The notes: generated from the letters alone by a model not told the origin. A DNA stretch of 64,000 nucleotides from CAYNND01 sp964398775 (GCA_964398775.1 CAYNND010000001.1:72024-136023); one strand, 5' to 3'; shown: positions 25,156 to 33,195, counted from the stretch's first letter. Translations and numbers: made by a program.

Positions 25156-26156
25156 TGGAGTGTTTCTTGTTCGTCGTTCACTCCCTCATCTGTCGGCTCA
25201 TCAGCTGTACGTGATTTGTAGTAGAGACGATTCCCAAAGCGGGCATCAATATATTCAAGTCCTGCATACTTCTCCTTGACTGGTGCTGCTGTGCGCGCAG
25301 TGTGAATGGTCTGCGCTACACGTACTGGATCATCATCGAGCAATACGATGATGTCTGGATTATTTTCAAAAGACATCCGCATATCTACACCATCATCAGA
25401 TATAGAGATTGCGTCACTTTGCATTTCGATATCACGGAATGCAACGACAAACCCTCGGAGACGATTGAAAATTCCGGGGAGTACGTACGCTCCAATAGAC
25501 TGACCCTCTGTGACACCACCTCGCAGCGCTGGGTATACATATGCACCTGATGCCTCTTCAAAGATGAAGCCAGTTTCATCAGCGTGGTAACACAAGCCTT
25601 CTCCAGAGGCATCGCACCACGTAGCAAACGGAATGCGCTCGGTGATTGTTACTTTGACTGTATTCATCCCGTACCGACGCACGGAAATATCTTCAATGCG
25701 AGGAAAATCTTTTCGCAGCCGCTCGCCGACAGCTGAGAGGTCTGCGGTCAGTATAGTGTTGCGTGAGTACAACATACCTTCATGTGAAAGCAGTGCTTGG
25801 AGTGTCGAGGTTTCGATTTGCGCAGCCGAAATCTGTCTTGTGCCTTCTACGATGACCGATGATATAGCAACTGACTGATGAAACGTGAGCGCGCTCAAGC
25901 CCGCAGCACCAAGCACCATTACAGCGAAAGTGGCGTAGAGTACTCCTCTTCTTTTATACGCTCGACGTTGCTTGAGTGGAGTGCGACGTTTCTTTTTTTG
26001 AGCAGGTGTTTCTTTGTGTGGAGCGCTTCGATTCACAAAAGCATATCGCTTAAACGACAGCGTTTGCGGGTCTGCTGCGCGTTTTACCGCAATCTTGTCA
26101 CCACCTTTTCTCAGGTCAACTACTCCGCGTCGTTTGTGTGGTGGTGTGTGTGTCAT
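25152..26156 (-). CDS. ftsQ: FtsQ/DivIB-like cell division protein
   Basis: 334 residues. A long basic cytoplasmic N terminus (KKKRRTPLKQRRAYKRRG) is followed by one membrane segment (about residues 72-92). A POTRA domain follows (ISSVIVEGTRQISAAQI), then FPRIEDISVRRYGMNTVKVTITER, which is the classic end of a POTRA next to the FtsQ beta domain. The acidic tail is disordered. FtsQ bridges the cytoplasmic and periplasmic parts of the divisome. Its ATG overlaps the upstream stop by 4 nt. Confidence 0.88.
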   Translation of the reverse strand: MTHTPPHKRRGVVDLRKGGDKIAVKRAADPQTLSFKRYAFVNRSAPHKETPAQKKKRRTPLKQRRAYKRRGVLYATFAVMVLGAAGLSALTFHQSVAISSVIVEGTRQISAAQIETSTLQALLSHEGMLYSRNTILTADLSAVGERLRKDFPRIEDISVRRYGMNTVKVTITERIPFATWCDASGEGLCYHADETGFIFEEASGAYVYPALRGGVTEGQSIGAYVLPGIFNRLRGFVVAFRDIEMQSDAISISDDGVDMRMSFENNPDIIVLLDDDPVRVAQTIHTARTAAPVKEKYAGLEYIDARFGNRLYYKSRTADEPTDEGVNDEQETLQ

Positions 26157-27310
26157 GATGACAAAGAGTCGAGGAATTGCGCTGTTCCTTCTCCGTGAAC
26201 TGCATATACGATAGCGAAGAGCTCCTCAAGGCACAACCCATCTGAGACCACCGTGTGAACAAAACGAGTTTTGGTAGCAGTATCAACATATTTTAACCCT
26301 GCACGTCGCGACTGAAAGTCATGATAGTACTGTATTCGAGCAAGCACATATCGCTCAGAGAACATCGGTATATCTATCTCATAGCTCTTTACCACTGCTG
26401 GGTGTGCAGCGCGCGCAGTCACAACTGAAGTACGAAATGGGATATGGAGTGTATTCAAGAGCTGTTCATAGCATGAGCGAATACTTTCATGCTGTTCGAC
26501 AGAAATGTCATGTCGAGCAAGGCATACTGACAATGTACCTACAACATGACCAAAAGAGCGCAGCGCTCGGTCACGAAAAAGTTCGACATCCATAAGATAC
26601 TTTTCTGGAAGTCGCGACTCTTCATAGGTAGAGCCGACATGTGCTTCAAGGAGATATGGTATGACTGATGTGCCAACAAGACCAAACGATGCTTCAGTTA
26701 AATATGTACCAACCTCATCTGCGCTTGCGCCGGAGGCAATACACGCATCTCGAGACACGCCGGGCATACTGCGAGCAAGCGTAAAACCAGCTGAAGCAAA
26801 ATATCGGTGCACGTATGTCTGTAGTGCAAGAAATGAACGGTATGTAGTTACACTCGGAACAAGCCACACATTTTCACCACGAGTCACCTGCTGGATAGAC
26901 GCACGTGCGAGTACATCTGAAAACACTACGTGCTCTGTCGGCTGGCGTTCTGATCTCCCGACCTCTACTACTGCTTCAGTCTCACTCCCAGTCGGCACAG
27001 AAATGTCAGGCATGTTTGGGATGAGCACCATCTCTCGCTTAAAACGCTGCAGTGACTCAGCGTACTGAGCCTCTTCTTGAGCAAGTTCACTCTGTATACT
27101 CTGCAGAGAAGTCTGTGCTTGCGCATCTCCTCCCTGTGAAAGACGCTCAAGTACTCGTACGCGCGCTTTCTTCCCCTGGAGAGAGAGGTGTAATTTCTTC
27201 CGCTCGTCATCCGCATCTGTCAGTGGCTGCAGGTCAAGTTTCATCCCACGACGCTCAGCTGCATATCGAATAAGCTCTGGGTTATCTCGGATGAACTGAA
27301 TATCAAGCAT
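26153..27310 (-). CDS. Seryl-tRNA synthetase-like protein with degenerate active site
   Basis: 385 residues with the SerRS layout. The N-terminal tRNA-binding arm is present (MLDIQFIRDNPELIRYAAERRG, and a coiled coil 35-100 ending IPNMPDISVP). The class II fold also follows the SerRS order: GTYLTEASFGLVGTS, a motif 2 region and DFQSRRAGLKY. Motif 2 lacks its FRxE signature (LFRDRALRSFGH), and motif 3 lacks the GLAVGR arginine (SDGLCLEELFAIV). It may still bind tRNA or serine but probably cannot activate it. It heads the ftsQ-EEP-dus-dnaX operon; TATACT lies 7 nt before the ATG. Confidence 0.85.
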   Translation of the reverse strand: MLDIQFIRDNPELIRYAAERRGMKLDLQPLTDADDERKKLHLSLQGKKARVRVLERLSQGGDAQAQTSLQSIQSELAQEEAQYAESLQRFKREMVLIPNMPDISVPTGSETEAVVEVGRSERQPTEHVVFSDVLARASIQQVTRGENVWLVPSVTTYRSFLALQTYVHRYFASAGFTLARSMPGVSRDACIASGASADEVGTYLTEASFGLVGTSVIPYLLEAHVGSTYEESRLPEKYLMDVELFRDRALRSFGHVVGTLSVCLARHDISVEQHESIRSCYEQLLNTLHIPFRTSVVTARAAHPAVVKSYEIDIPMFSERYVLARIQYYHDFQSRRAGLKYVDTATKTRFVHTVVSDGLCLEELFAIVYAVHGEGTAQFLDSLSS

Positions 27311-27382
27311 AGGAGTCAGTATAAATCATTTTATCGTTTTTGCCGCATGTTCACGCACGGTGTGCGCACGAAAGCTGCAATA

Positions 27383-28531
27383 CTATTTCTTTTTCTTATG
27401 TTGTGCTCGCTTCTTACCACGAGATACCTTTTTCACCGGATGAGTCTGTAGCGGTGTATGGCGAAACGCTTCTGTACGTTTACCCTCTTTCAATGTCTGC
27501 ACAAGTTTCCCCACGTCTTGCGCCTTACTTTTATCAAGCACAAGTAATGCCTCGGGTGTCTCAACCACTACAACGTGAGATAACCCTACAACAGTCACGA
27601 GACGTGACTCGGAACGGATATATGAGTTTGAAACATCGCGCAATACAACATCACCAACAATGACATTACCTTGACTGTCTTTTATTGAAGTGTCGTGTAA
27701 CGCGCTCCATGAACCGATATCGTTCCACCCCATCGATACAGGTATGACTTTTGCCTGCGATGTTTTCTCCATGACAAGTGTATCAATAGACCCGATGACA
27801 GGCTCGTCGACTGTTTTCCTCAACATAAGAATGGTCGAGTGTTTTTTCGGAAGTGCTGCTTTTGCCCATGCATGTACTGACGGTGCGTGTATTTCTATCT
27901 CACGGAGTAATTCGTCAGCACGAGCAACAAACATACCACTGTTCCAGAAATGCTCACCGCCAATCACGTATTGCTCTGCTCGTTCTGTATTCGGCTTTTC
28001 TACAAAGGCTGCGACTGAGCGAACATGCTCAGAAGTGTGTGCGCCAGCGTGAATATATCCATACCCTGTCTCAGGATATGTAGGAATGATGCCAAATGTG
28101 ACAATACCTCCTGCCTGCGCTTCATGTGTCGCTTGAGTGAGCGCACGCGCAAATGCTTTTGTGTCTTGTATGACGTGGTCAGCAGGCATGACACACACAA
28201 TAGGCATAACACCCGCTGCCGCACGTGCAAGTGCATGGTGTGCCGCAAGAGCAATCGCTGCCGCAGTACCTCGTGCCTTATTTTCTGCAATAATCGTCAC
28301 AGTGCGGTTACACACATCAGCATGCTCTTTGATGCGTAGCGCATACGCTTGATGTACGACCACAATCGGCTCGTCCTTAATCGTCTTGGGGATACGCAAA
28401 AGTGTTTCCTGAAAGAGTGAGTGCTCGGATGTGAGACTCAAGAACTGTTTCGGATATTCGGCGCGAGATGATGGCCAAAGACGTGTACCAGAACCTCCTG
28501 CAAGAATGACTGGTACCGTCGTAAATTTCAT
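27383..28531 (-). CDS. manC: Mannose-1-phosphate guanylyltransferase
   Basis: 382 residues from MKFTTVPVILAGG. It forms GDP-mannose from mannose-1-phosphate and GTP. Nucleotide-binding GGSGTRLWP, PKQFLSL, VMPADHVI, FVEKP and FWNSGMF are all intact, as is the C-terminal left-handed beta helix (VGLSHVVVVETPEALLV). The isomerase domain of the bifunctional form is missing. The tail is very basic (VKKVSRGKKRAQHKKKK), which is unusual and could bind nucleic acid or anionic polymer. Confidence 0.95.
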   Translation of the reverse strand: MKFTTVPVILAGGSGTRLWPSSRAEYPKQFLSLTSEHSLFQETLLRIPKTIKDEPIVVVHQAYALRIKEHADVCNRTVTIIAENKARGTAAAIALAAHHALARAAAGVMPIVCVMPADHVIQDTKAFARALTQATHEAQAGGIVTFGIIPTYPETGYGYIHAGAHTSEHVRSVAAFVEKPNTERAEQYVIGGEHFWNSGMFVARADELLREIEIHAPSVHAWAKAALPKKHSTILMLRKTVDEPVIGSIDTLVMEKTSQAKVIPVSMGWNDIGSWSALHDTSIKDSQGNVIVGDVVLRDVSNSYIRSESRLVTVVGLSHVVVVETPEALLVLDKSKAQDVGKLVQTLKEGKRTEAFRHTPLQTHPVKKVSRGKKRAQHKKKK

Positions 28532-28537
28532 ACCGCC

Positions 28538-28543
28538 ATCATA
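28538..28543 (-). promoter_or_regulatory. -10 hexamer TATGAT
   Basis: TATGAT, 6 nt, then the ATG at 28531. Confidence 0.5.
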
Positions 28544-28580
28544 CCCCAGCGCTGCATTTTGTGAATAAAAGATATCAACG

Positions 28581-28586
28581 TACAAT
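28581..28586 (+). promoter_or_regulatory. -10 hexamer TACAAT
   Basis: TACAAT, 6 nt (ATATGT), then the ATG at 28593. It is divergent from the manC promoter 38 nt away. Confidence 0.6.
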
Positions 28587-28592
28587 ATATGT

Positions 28593-29324
28593 ATGAATAC
28601 CAACGCAAAACATCTCTTTTTTGATGTTGATAACACGATTACCCGCAGCAAATCCCCCATTCTTCCAGAACATGAAGCTTTGTTTGTAGAGTTGTCGAAA
28701 ACGCATGACATGGTCATTGTTTCTGGTTCAAAGCAAACTGATATCTGGGGGCGTTTTACTGATGCGTCAAAGGGCACGTTCTTTACACTCGCGCAAAATG
28801 GAAACTACGCGTTTGATAGAAATAAAGGCGAACTCTGGAAACGTCTTCTGAGTGACGAGCAGAAGCGAGCAATCTATGCATTTATAGAAAAAATGCATGC
28901 GCATACTCACCCACCCGTTTCAGATGAACATGATTTGATTGAAGATAGAGGATGCCAGATTGCATTTAGCTTCATCGGCCATCATGAGAAAATTGAAATC
29001 AAGGAACGATTTGACCCGACTATGGCTGTGCGGCTACAGATACTCAGTGACCTCAAAGAAGATGTGCAACGACTCTCTGATGATTTTGGTATTGAAATGG
29101 CAATCGGAGGCACTACGAATATCGACATATACCTCAAAGGGAAACATAAAGGATTTAACTCAAAAGCACTCTGTGATCTGCTGGGGTGGAATATTGAAGA
29201 TACGCTCTACTTCGGAGACCTCCTCATGCCGGGCGGGAATGACTATACCGTTGTTGGCATACTCCCGACACAGCCGGTCAAAGACTACAAAGAAACGTAT
29301 GAGTTCCTGAAGCACTTCCGCTAG
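28593..29324 (+). CDS. HAD-IIB phosphatase/phosphomannomutase-like protein
   Basis: 243 residues. FFDVDNTITRS is the HAD nucleophile loop (Asp near residue 11), VIVSGSKQTDIW is motif II, Lys in GKHKGFNSKAL is motif III, and YFGDLLMPGGND is motif IV. The cap with IEDRGCQIAFSFIG resembles eukaryotic-type phosphomannomutase. That enzyme makes mannose-1-phosphate, the substrate of the divergent manC product. A phosphatase on a sugar phosphate is the alternative; the neighbour favours the mutase. Confidence 0.85.
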   Translation: MNTNAKHLFFDVDNTITRSKSPILPEHEALFVELSKTHDMVIVSGSKQTDIWGRFTDASKGTFFTLAQNGNYAFDRNKGELWKRLLSDEQKRAIYAFIEKMHAHTHPPVSDEHDLIEDRGCQIAFSFIGHHEKIEIKERFDPTMAVRLQILSDLKEDVQRLSDDFGIEMAIGGTTNIDIYLKGKHKGFNSKALCDLLGWNIEDTLYFGDLLMPGGNDYTVVGILPTQPVKDYKETYEFLKHFR

Positions 29325-29325
29325 A

Positions 29326-30915
29326 CTAGAGACAGAACGATAGGAAGCACACCTTTCTGCGCTGTGTCGCGTCATATGTTCCCGGCATTGGTGCGCGGAA
29401 AGATTCATCGACACTTTTATCTGCATATACCTTTACCGTACACTGAGCACTGCCAATGAGCATGTCTTCGTTGTAACACTTGATGGCGTAGAGCGTCGTC
29501 GTGAGAGGTGACACGCGTTCAGAGCCGAGTAAGAAATTTCTTGCATTGAATCCGACACCTACACTTCGGGTAGCGTCTCTCCCGCACGCCCAGGCAATCG
29601 TCGGCCGTGTTCCCAAAAGCATCGTTGTGGGCATACATCGCAATCGCGCATCGCCAAACGGTTTCGGGATGACTGTGTCACGTTTCTCTGATTGACCGAG
29701 TTTCTGTGTCTCGGCAGGTGAACCCAGTGGGTCATGGAATTCTGTTTCATCTGTTTCTATAGCTTCATTTTTTGCCTTTAATTTCGCAAGTGCGTCATTC
29801 ATTTTTTTGTCTGTTGCTGTTTGCTTTTGTGTGAGAGGGTCTTTCACTTCTGTTTGCTTTTGATTGAGCATGTCTGACTGCTTCAGAAATTGTGGCTGCT
29901 GCGGAGATGCCTGCGTTGGGGCATATGTTTGCGCTGGAGATGTACTAGTCGGCGCTTGTTGCTGTGGCGCAGGGTTTTGCTGCTGTTGTGTCTGATCCGT
30001 CGGTGACGATGGTGGGTTTTGTGTGGCGTATGGAGGCGGCAGCTGTCCTTGAGGAATATCTACATTGGGTCCTGCGACGGGGGTACCCGCGATTTGCATA
30101 CCTGATGGATTTTTCTTACAAGTACACTTTGTATACTCACTCTTGTCACCACGGCTCGGATGATCGCACTCGGTAAACGAAGTGTAGCTATTTCCTGTTT
30201 TATTTTTTGCATTAATCATCAGCACGCCCGCACACTGCTTCCCTACGGCAGTAAATGCACTGTGGTAATCAGATGCATTCCCTGAACCTTCCTCAACAAC
30301 AGCGCCGACAACATTTGGCTGTCGCAGAATTTCAGTATCTTTCACATTTTTGGAAAGCACATTAATGCCTGCGTTCGCCGCAAGTTGGATAAGTTTTATG
30401 ATTGCTGCTTTGTGACCTTTTTCAATATAAAAGTCCATGTTGTCGATCTCAATAACTTTCCCTTGCGCTTGCTTTACCCATCCTAACTGCTTGTTGAAGT
30501 TATTGAAAAATTCTGCGCTGTTTGGATGCTGTGCTATTTCGCCGTACTGAGCAGCAACACTTGAACCAGACAGCTGTGGACCACCGCATCCACCAAATCT
30601 TTTTTCACAGTATGCATTCACGTAAAAGAAAGGTACGGGCCCTGTCTGGTTTAGTCGCTGTGCAAGTGCAGGATTTTGAGAAACATATTGTGCATCAACA
30701 AACACTGAGTCAGCGCGCCCTGCATATGAAGTTGCGGAGCCAGTATTTCCATAAATATATGCATGGCACCCGAAGGTTAATGTATTTTTCCCACAAGAAC
30801 CTCCCTGTTGGGTCGGCTGTTGTTGGGTTCCTTGTCCTGCAGCAAAAAGTACCATGCCTGTTGAGAGAAGAAGTGCGACGATGATGGAGTACGATGATGT
30901 CGTTGTATACCTCAC
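29326..30915 (-). CDS. Secreted GH114-like protein with Pro/Gln linker
   Basis: About 529 residues from GTG 30915, which lies 7 nt after TACAAT; ATG 30924 overlaps that hexamer. A signal-type segment is followed by a TIM-barrel-like domain (about 50-290) with SVFVDAQYV, VPFFYVNAYCEK and EIDNMDFYIEKG, resembling endo-alpha-1,4-polygalactosaminidases. A long Pro/Gln linker, a coiled helix (Lys/Asp/Glu-rich), and a Cys-containing C-terminal domain follow. It may cleave a galactosamine-rich surface polymer. The enzyme call rests on motif resemblance only. Confidence 0.65.
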   Translation of the reverse strand: MRYTTTSSYSIIVALLLSTGMVLFAAGQGTQQQPTQQGGSCGKNTLTFGCHAYIYGNTGSATSYAGRADSVFVDAQYVSQNPALAQRLNQTGPVPFFYVNAYCEKRFGGCGGPQLSGSSVAAQYGEIAQHPNSAEFFNNFNKQLGWVKQAQGKVIEIDNMDFYIEKGHKAAIIKLIQLAANAGINVLSKNVKDTEILRQPNVVGAVVEEGSGNASDYHSAFTAVGKQCAGVLMINAKNKTGNSYTSFTECDHPSRGDKSEYTKCTCKKNPSGMQIAGTPVAGPNVDIPQGQLPPPYATQNPPSSPTDQTQQQQNPAPQQQAPTSTSPAQTYAPTQASPQQPQFLKQSDMLNQKQTEVKDPLTQKQTATDKKMNDALAKLKAKNEAIETDETEFHDPLGSPAETQKLGQSEKRDTVIPKPFGDARLRCMPTTMLLGTRPTIAWACGRDATRSVGVGFNARNFLLGSERVSPLTTTLYAIKCYNEDMLIGSAQCTVKVYADKSVDESFRAPMPGTYDATQRRKVCFLSFCL

Positions 30916-30947
30916 AACTTCCATTGTACCGTAAAAAACATCCTGCC

Positions 30948-31547
30948 TTATGACTCATGCACACTAGTAGAGCGCTGTGGTGCTGCGGATACTCCGTTCA
31001 TCTTTGCCACCATGCGCGAGAGGGACGCCGTTGCATTTACTGTATGCACATCTGCAAGCGCAACCCACTGAATACCGAGTACGCCGTCATCAGAAACAAT
31101 CTGCTCTGTAAAAGGAACTTCAACAAGTACGCGGATATCAAAATGCTTATGATTCGGTTCATTACGTTCAGGTCGCTCTTCTATATCATGAATATCAATA
31201 TCAAAAATCTCTGGAGCAACGAGCGTGCCTTCATGTCCAGTCTCTTCGCGCACTTCTCGCAACACAGCAGCAAAAAAAGTTTCGTCTTCAGGCTCAATAT
31301 GCCCGCCCGGCTGAAACCACATCTGCGCACCACGATGATGGATGAGCAAGGTATGCGTTCGCGCTTCATTTACTATCCATGCCGATGCGGTAATGTGGCC
31401 TGGATTGAAATTTCTTCGTTTCCAAAAAGAATCAGGGCACTGCTGTAGTAGTGCCTTGTACTGAGGAATAAAAAGCCGCTCCTGTGCATCTATGATGCGC
31501 GGCTCATATGTTTTTATAAGTCCTGATATGACAGCGCCGTCAAGCAT
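30948..31547 (-). CDS. NUDIX hydrolase
   Basis: 199 residues. A helical lead (about 1-45) is followed by a NUDIX domain with GGHIEPEDETFFAA then REVREETGHEG, the complete catalytic box. After it, EIFDIDIHDIEERPERNEPNHKH... forms a loop often seen in NUDIX proteins acting on nucleotide sugars or dNTPs. The substrate is not known. TAATCT lies 6 nt before the ATG. Confidence 0.9.
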   Translation of the reverse strand: MLDGAVISGLIKTYEPRIIDAQERLFIPQYKALLQQCPDSFWKRRNFNPGHITASAWIVNEARTHTLLIHHRGAQMWFQPGGHIEPEDETFFAAVLREVREETGHEGTLVAPEIFDIDIHDIEERPERNEPNHKHFDIRVLVEVPFTEQIVSDDGVLGIQWVALADVHTVNATASLSRMVAKMNGVSAAPQRSTSVHES

Positions 31548-31556
31548 ACTTGCAGA

Positions 31557-32105
31557 TTACAGTGTAGTAATCGTAGTGAAATTTCCACGAAAGCCTTCTG
31601 TTTCTGCAGTTGGTTCGCCGAGCTCACCTTTTTTAAGAACGAGCGCGCCATTTTCTTCAAAGACACCCACTTCGTCACCCGCTCCAGCAAACCAACAGAG
31701 AACTCCCGTCAATTCATGTTCTGATTCAGGTTGCTCAATGACAGAACAAAGTCCTGCAAATGTTCCTGCTTCAATGGTGCGCTCGCTACACTGAGTTTCC
31801 CCCTGGGAACAACCAACACGGAGTGCGACACGTGTGCGAGGCATGGAAAGGGATTCGTCGGGAAGTGCTTCTGTAAATACCCATGTAAGCGGTGGCGGAG
31901 CATCAGCACGAATCGGCGCTTTCGGCTGCATGTCCACACTCACTCCAGGCTCTACTTGTTCAGAAACAGCAGGCGCTCCTCCAGCTCCATTGGTGAGCAG
32001 TGCATTGAACTGCGCATACAGCTCTGGTTCATATGCCTTCACATACCACCCGATACAAAAGAGCGCGAATAAAATACAACACATTTTTATGATGAGCGAT
32101 TGCAT
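31557..32105 (-). CDS. Membrane-anchored hypothetical protein
   Basis: 182 residues with one N-terminal anchor (about 6-24, LIIKMCCILFALFCIGWYV) and an extracytoplasmic domain. It has a Pro/Ala linker and four Cys (GCSQGETQCSE, LCSVIEQ, LCWFAGAG) that suggest two disulfides. No family was recognised. It lies downstream of tRNA-Phe and the structured region but has its own -10. Confidence 0.7.
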   Translation of the reverse strand: MQSLIIKMCCILFALFCIGWYVKAYEPELYAQFNALLTNGAGGAPAVSEQVEPGVSVDMQPKAPIRADAPPPLTWVFTEALPDESLSMPRTRVALRVGCSQGETQCSERTIEAGTFAGLCSVIEQPESEHELTGVLCWFAGAGDEVGVFEENGALVLKKGELGEPTAETEGFRGNFTTITTL

Positions 32106-32111
32106 AGTCGA

Positions 32112-32117
32112 AGCATA
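32112..32117 (-). promoter_or_regulatory. -10 hexamer TATGCT
   Basis: TATGCT, 6 nt, then the ATG at 32105. Confidence 0.45.
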
Positions 32118-32164
32118 CCGCTGATACGCTACCGCGACAAGCAGACTTGTGCGGGACAGAAAGG

Positions 32165-32405
32165 CATCTAGGCTCGGCGCAGGTTACTAAGTAAAATACA
32201 AAAACAATTTTACTAAGTGCTCCCCGCTTACAGCGGCTGTACACCTTGGCGGCAGCTTCGTGAGATTACTCACTCACCTGCACGGCAAGGTCTTGCGCGC
32301 GGGTCCCACCCCACGCTCACCCTGCCTCGACTGTTTGGGATACCAAACATGTCTCCGGCGTTCGAGCCTGGGAAGAAGTGTGCGCAGACACACTTCATCT
32401 GAGCA
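32165..32405 (-). ncRNA. Candidate structured RNA or complex hairpin element downstream of tRNA-Phe
   Basis: About 240 nt with dense potential pairing and no credible gene. The best stems, read on the plus strand, are: AGTAAAAT with ATTTTACT near 32191-32215; CCGCTTACAGCGG; ACCTTGGCGGCAG pairing with CTGCACGGCAAGGT around GTGAGATTACTCACTCAC; GTTTGG with CCAAAC; and GAAGTGTG with CACACTTC at 32375-32396. Only the minus strand follows tRNA-Phe, so the RNA is more likely on that strand. It matches no family I know. Confidence 0.45.
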
Positions 32406-32464
32406 TCGCAGAAAAAGCCGCCAGAGGCGGTTTTTCTTTGTAGTGCTCAGACCCAGGCTCGAAC
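32360..32464. repeat. Inverted copy of the tRNA-Phe 3' end
   Basis: GTTCGAGCCTGGG (32360-32372) and TCTGAGCA (32398-32405) are exact inverted copies of the tRNA T arm (32452-32464) and its acceptor plus discriminator (32444-32451). The two arm pieces are separated by a 25-nt insert carrying the GAAGTGTG/CACACTTC hairpin. The terminator sits in the centre. Confidence 0.85.
32410..32439 (-). terminator. Bidirectional intrinsic terminator after tRNA-Phe
   Basis: AGAAAAAG-CCGCC, loop AGA, GGCGG-TTTTTCT. Because A and T runs flank the GC stem it can act on both strands. It lies 5 nt past the tRNA 3' end. Confidence 0.85.
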
Positions 32465-32516
32465 TGGGGACCCTTCCCTCTTCAGGGGAATGCTCTACCA
32501 ACTGAGCTATCTGAGC
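32444..32516 (-). tRNA. tRNA-Phe (anticodon GAA)
   Basis: A 73-nt cloverleaf. Acceptor GCTCAGA/TCTGAGC with discriminator A; D arm GCTC-AGTTGGTA-GAGC; anticodon stem TTCCC/GGGAA with loop CTGAAGA (GAA opposite 32481-32483); T arm CCAGG-type with TTCGAGC. CCA is not encoded. Confidence 0.97.
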
Positions 32517-32560
32517 GGGTTGTGAGATAGTAGCATAATTTTTATATTTGAGAAGAGGTA

Positions 32561-32587
32561 AAAATAAAGGGAGCTATGGAGCCCCCT
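32561..32587 (-). terminator. Intrinsic terminator overlapping a stop codon
   Basis: On the minus strand GGGGGCT, loop CCAT, AGCTCCC, then TTTATTTTT. The TAG of the gene at 32574 is inside the hairpin. Confidence 0.75.
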
Positions 32588-32795
32588 TCCCCTTGTGCAC
32601 GATGGTAATTGTGGTTACTCCAGCCCATTCGACACCTTTCATCGTCGGAGCGTGTGGCGTTGGGTGCCGCGCGCGCTTCCAATGATTGATATCTTTTGCT
32701 TTAGCTTCTGCACCCGCCTGGCTGAGGCCAGATTGATACATAATAGGCTCTGGTTCGCCCGTAAAGTGCACGACAAGGTCAGCTGATGCGTTCAT
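32574..32795 (-). CDS. Small hypothetical protein with Shine-Dalgarno and terminator
   Basis: 73 residues from MNASADLVVHFTG. GAGAAAGGG lies 5-13 nt upstream, a clear ribosome-binding site; the longer reading is unlikely. It is a small alpha/beta protein with a Lys/His-rich middle (DINHWKRARHPTPH) and a beta end (TTITIVHKGKG). The pattern (strand, helix with GLSQAGAEAKAK, strand) resembles a small RNA-binding or dodecin-like fold, but no family can be claimed. Confidence 0.65.
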   Translation of the reverse strand: MNASADLVVHFTGEPEPIMYQSGLSQAGAEAKAKDINHWKRARHPTPHAPTMKGVEWAGVTTITIVHKGKGAP

Positions 32796-32856
32796 TGGTT
32801 TCCCTTTCTCGCTGAGCTGAATGCCTACCCTACGCGCTGACCCTCTAGAATGCAAA

Positions 32857-33183
32857 TTAGCGTTGCGGGATACTCTTCTGGAACTGCTCGATGAATTTAT
32901 TCATATCTTGAAACTGTCCGCCGACTTGGTTGGTCGCTCCTTGTATCTGGTTCATAGCACCTTGTACTTCGTTCATTTTCTGCTGAGCTGTGTTGAGCAT
33001 GCCGATAGCCTGCTGTAGATATGGCAACATATACCACAGTGGCAGGATGACAATCGCTGCATATATTGCAATTTTTATGATGCTCCCAATGAATGCATTG
33101 CGGCGCTGCGCATGGAGCATGCGATTATTTTCACTTGCGAGCGCATATGTTTTTTTAAGGAGTTCAAATTGTTCTTCGTTCAT
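32857..33183 (-). CDS. Small membrane protein with C-terminal coiled coil
   Basis: 108 residues from MNEEQFELLKK. A short amphipathic helix is followed by one membrane segment (about 37-56, AIYAAIVILPLWYMLPYL) and a Gln/Asn/Met-rich helix with heptad character (AQQKMNEVQGAMNQIQG). Small anchored coiled-coil proteins like this are common in this type of genome, with unknown function. Confidence 0.7.
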   Translation of the reverse strand: MNEEQFELLKKTYALASENNRMLHAQRRNAFIGSIIKIAIYAAIVILPLWYMLPYLQQAIGMLNTAQQKMNEVQGAMNQIQGATNQVGGQFQDMNKFIEQFQKSIPQR

Positions 33184-33189
33184 AGGGAA

Positions 33190-33195
33190 AGTATA
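33190..33195 (-). promoter_or_regulatory. -10 hexamer TATACT
   Basis: TATACT, 6 nt, then the ATG at 33183. Confidence 0.55.

Noticed and set aside
28532..28777. N-terminal extension of manC
   Set aside because: The frame stays open upstream but lacks domain similarity, crosses the divergent promoter region, and the family start is at 28531.
32240..32330. Signal recognition particle RNA
   Set aside because: GAAGCTGCCGCCAAGG on the minus strand is reminiscent of the SRP helix 8 region, but the GGAA-type tetraloop and the flanking asymmetric loop are missing.
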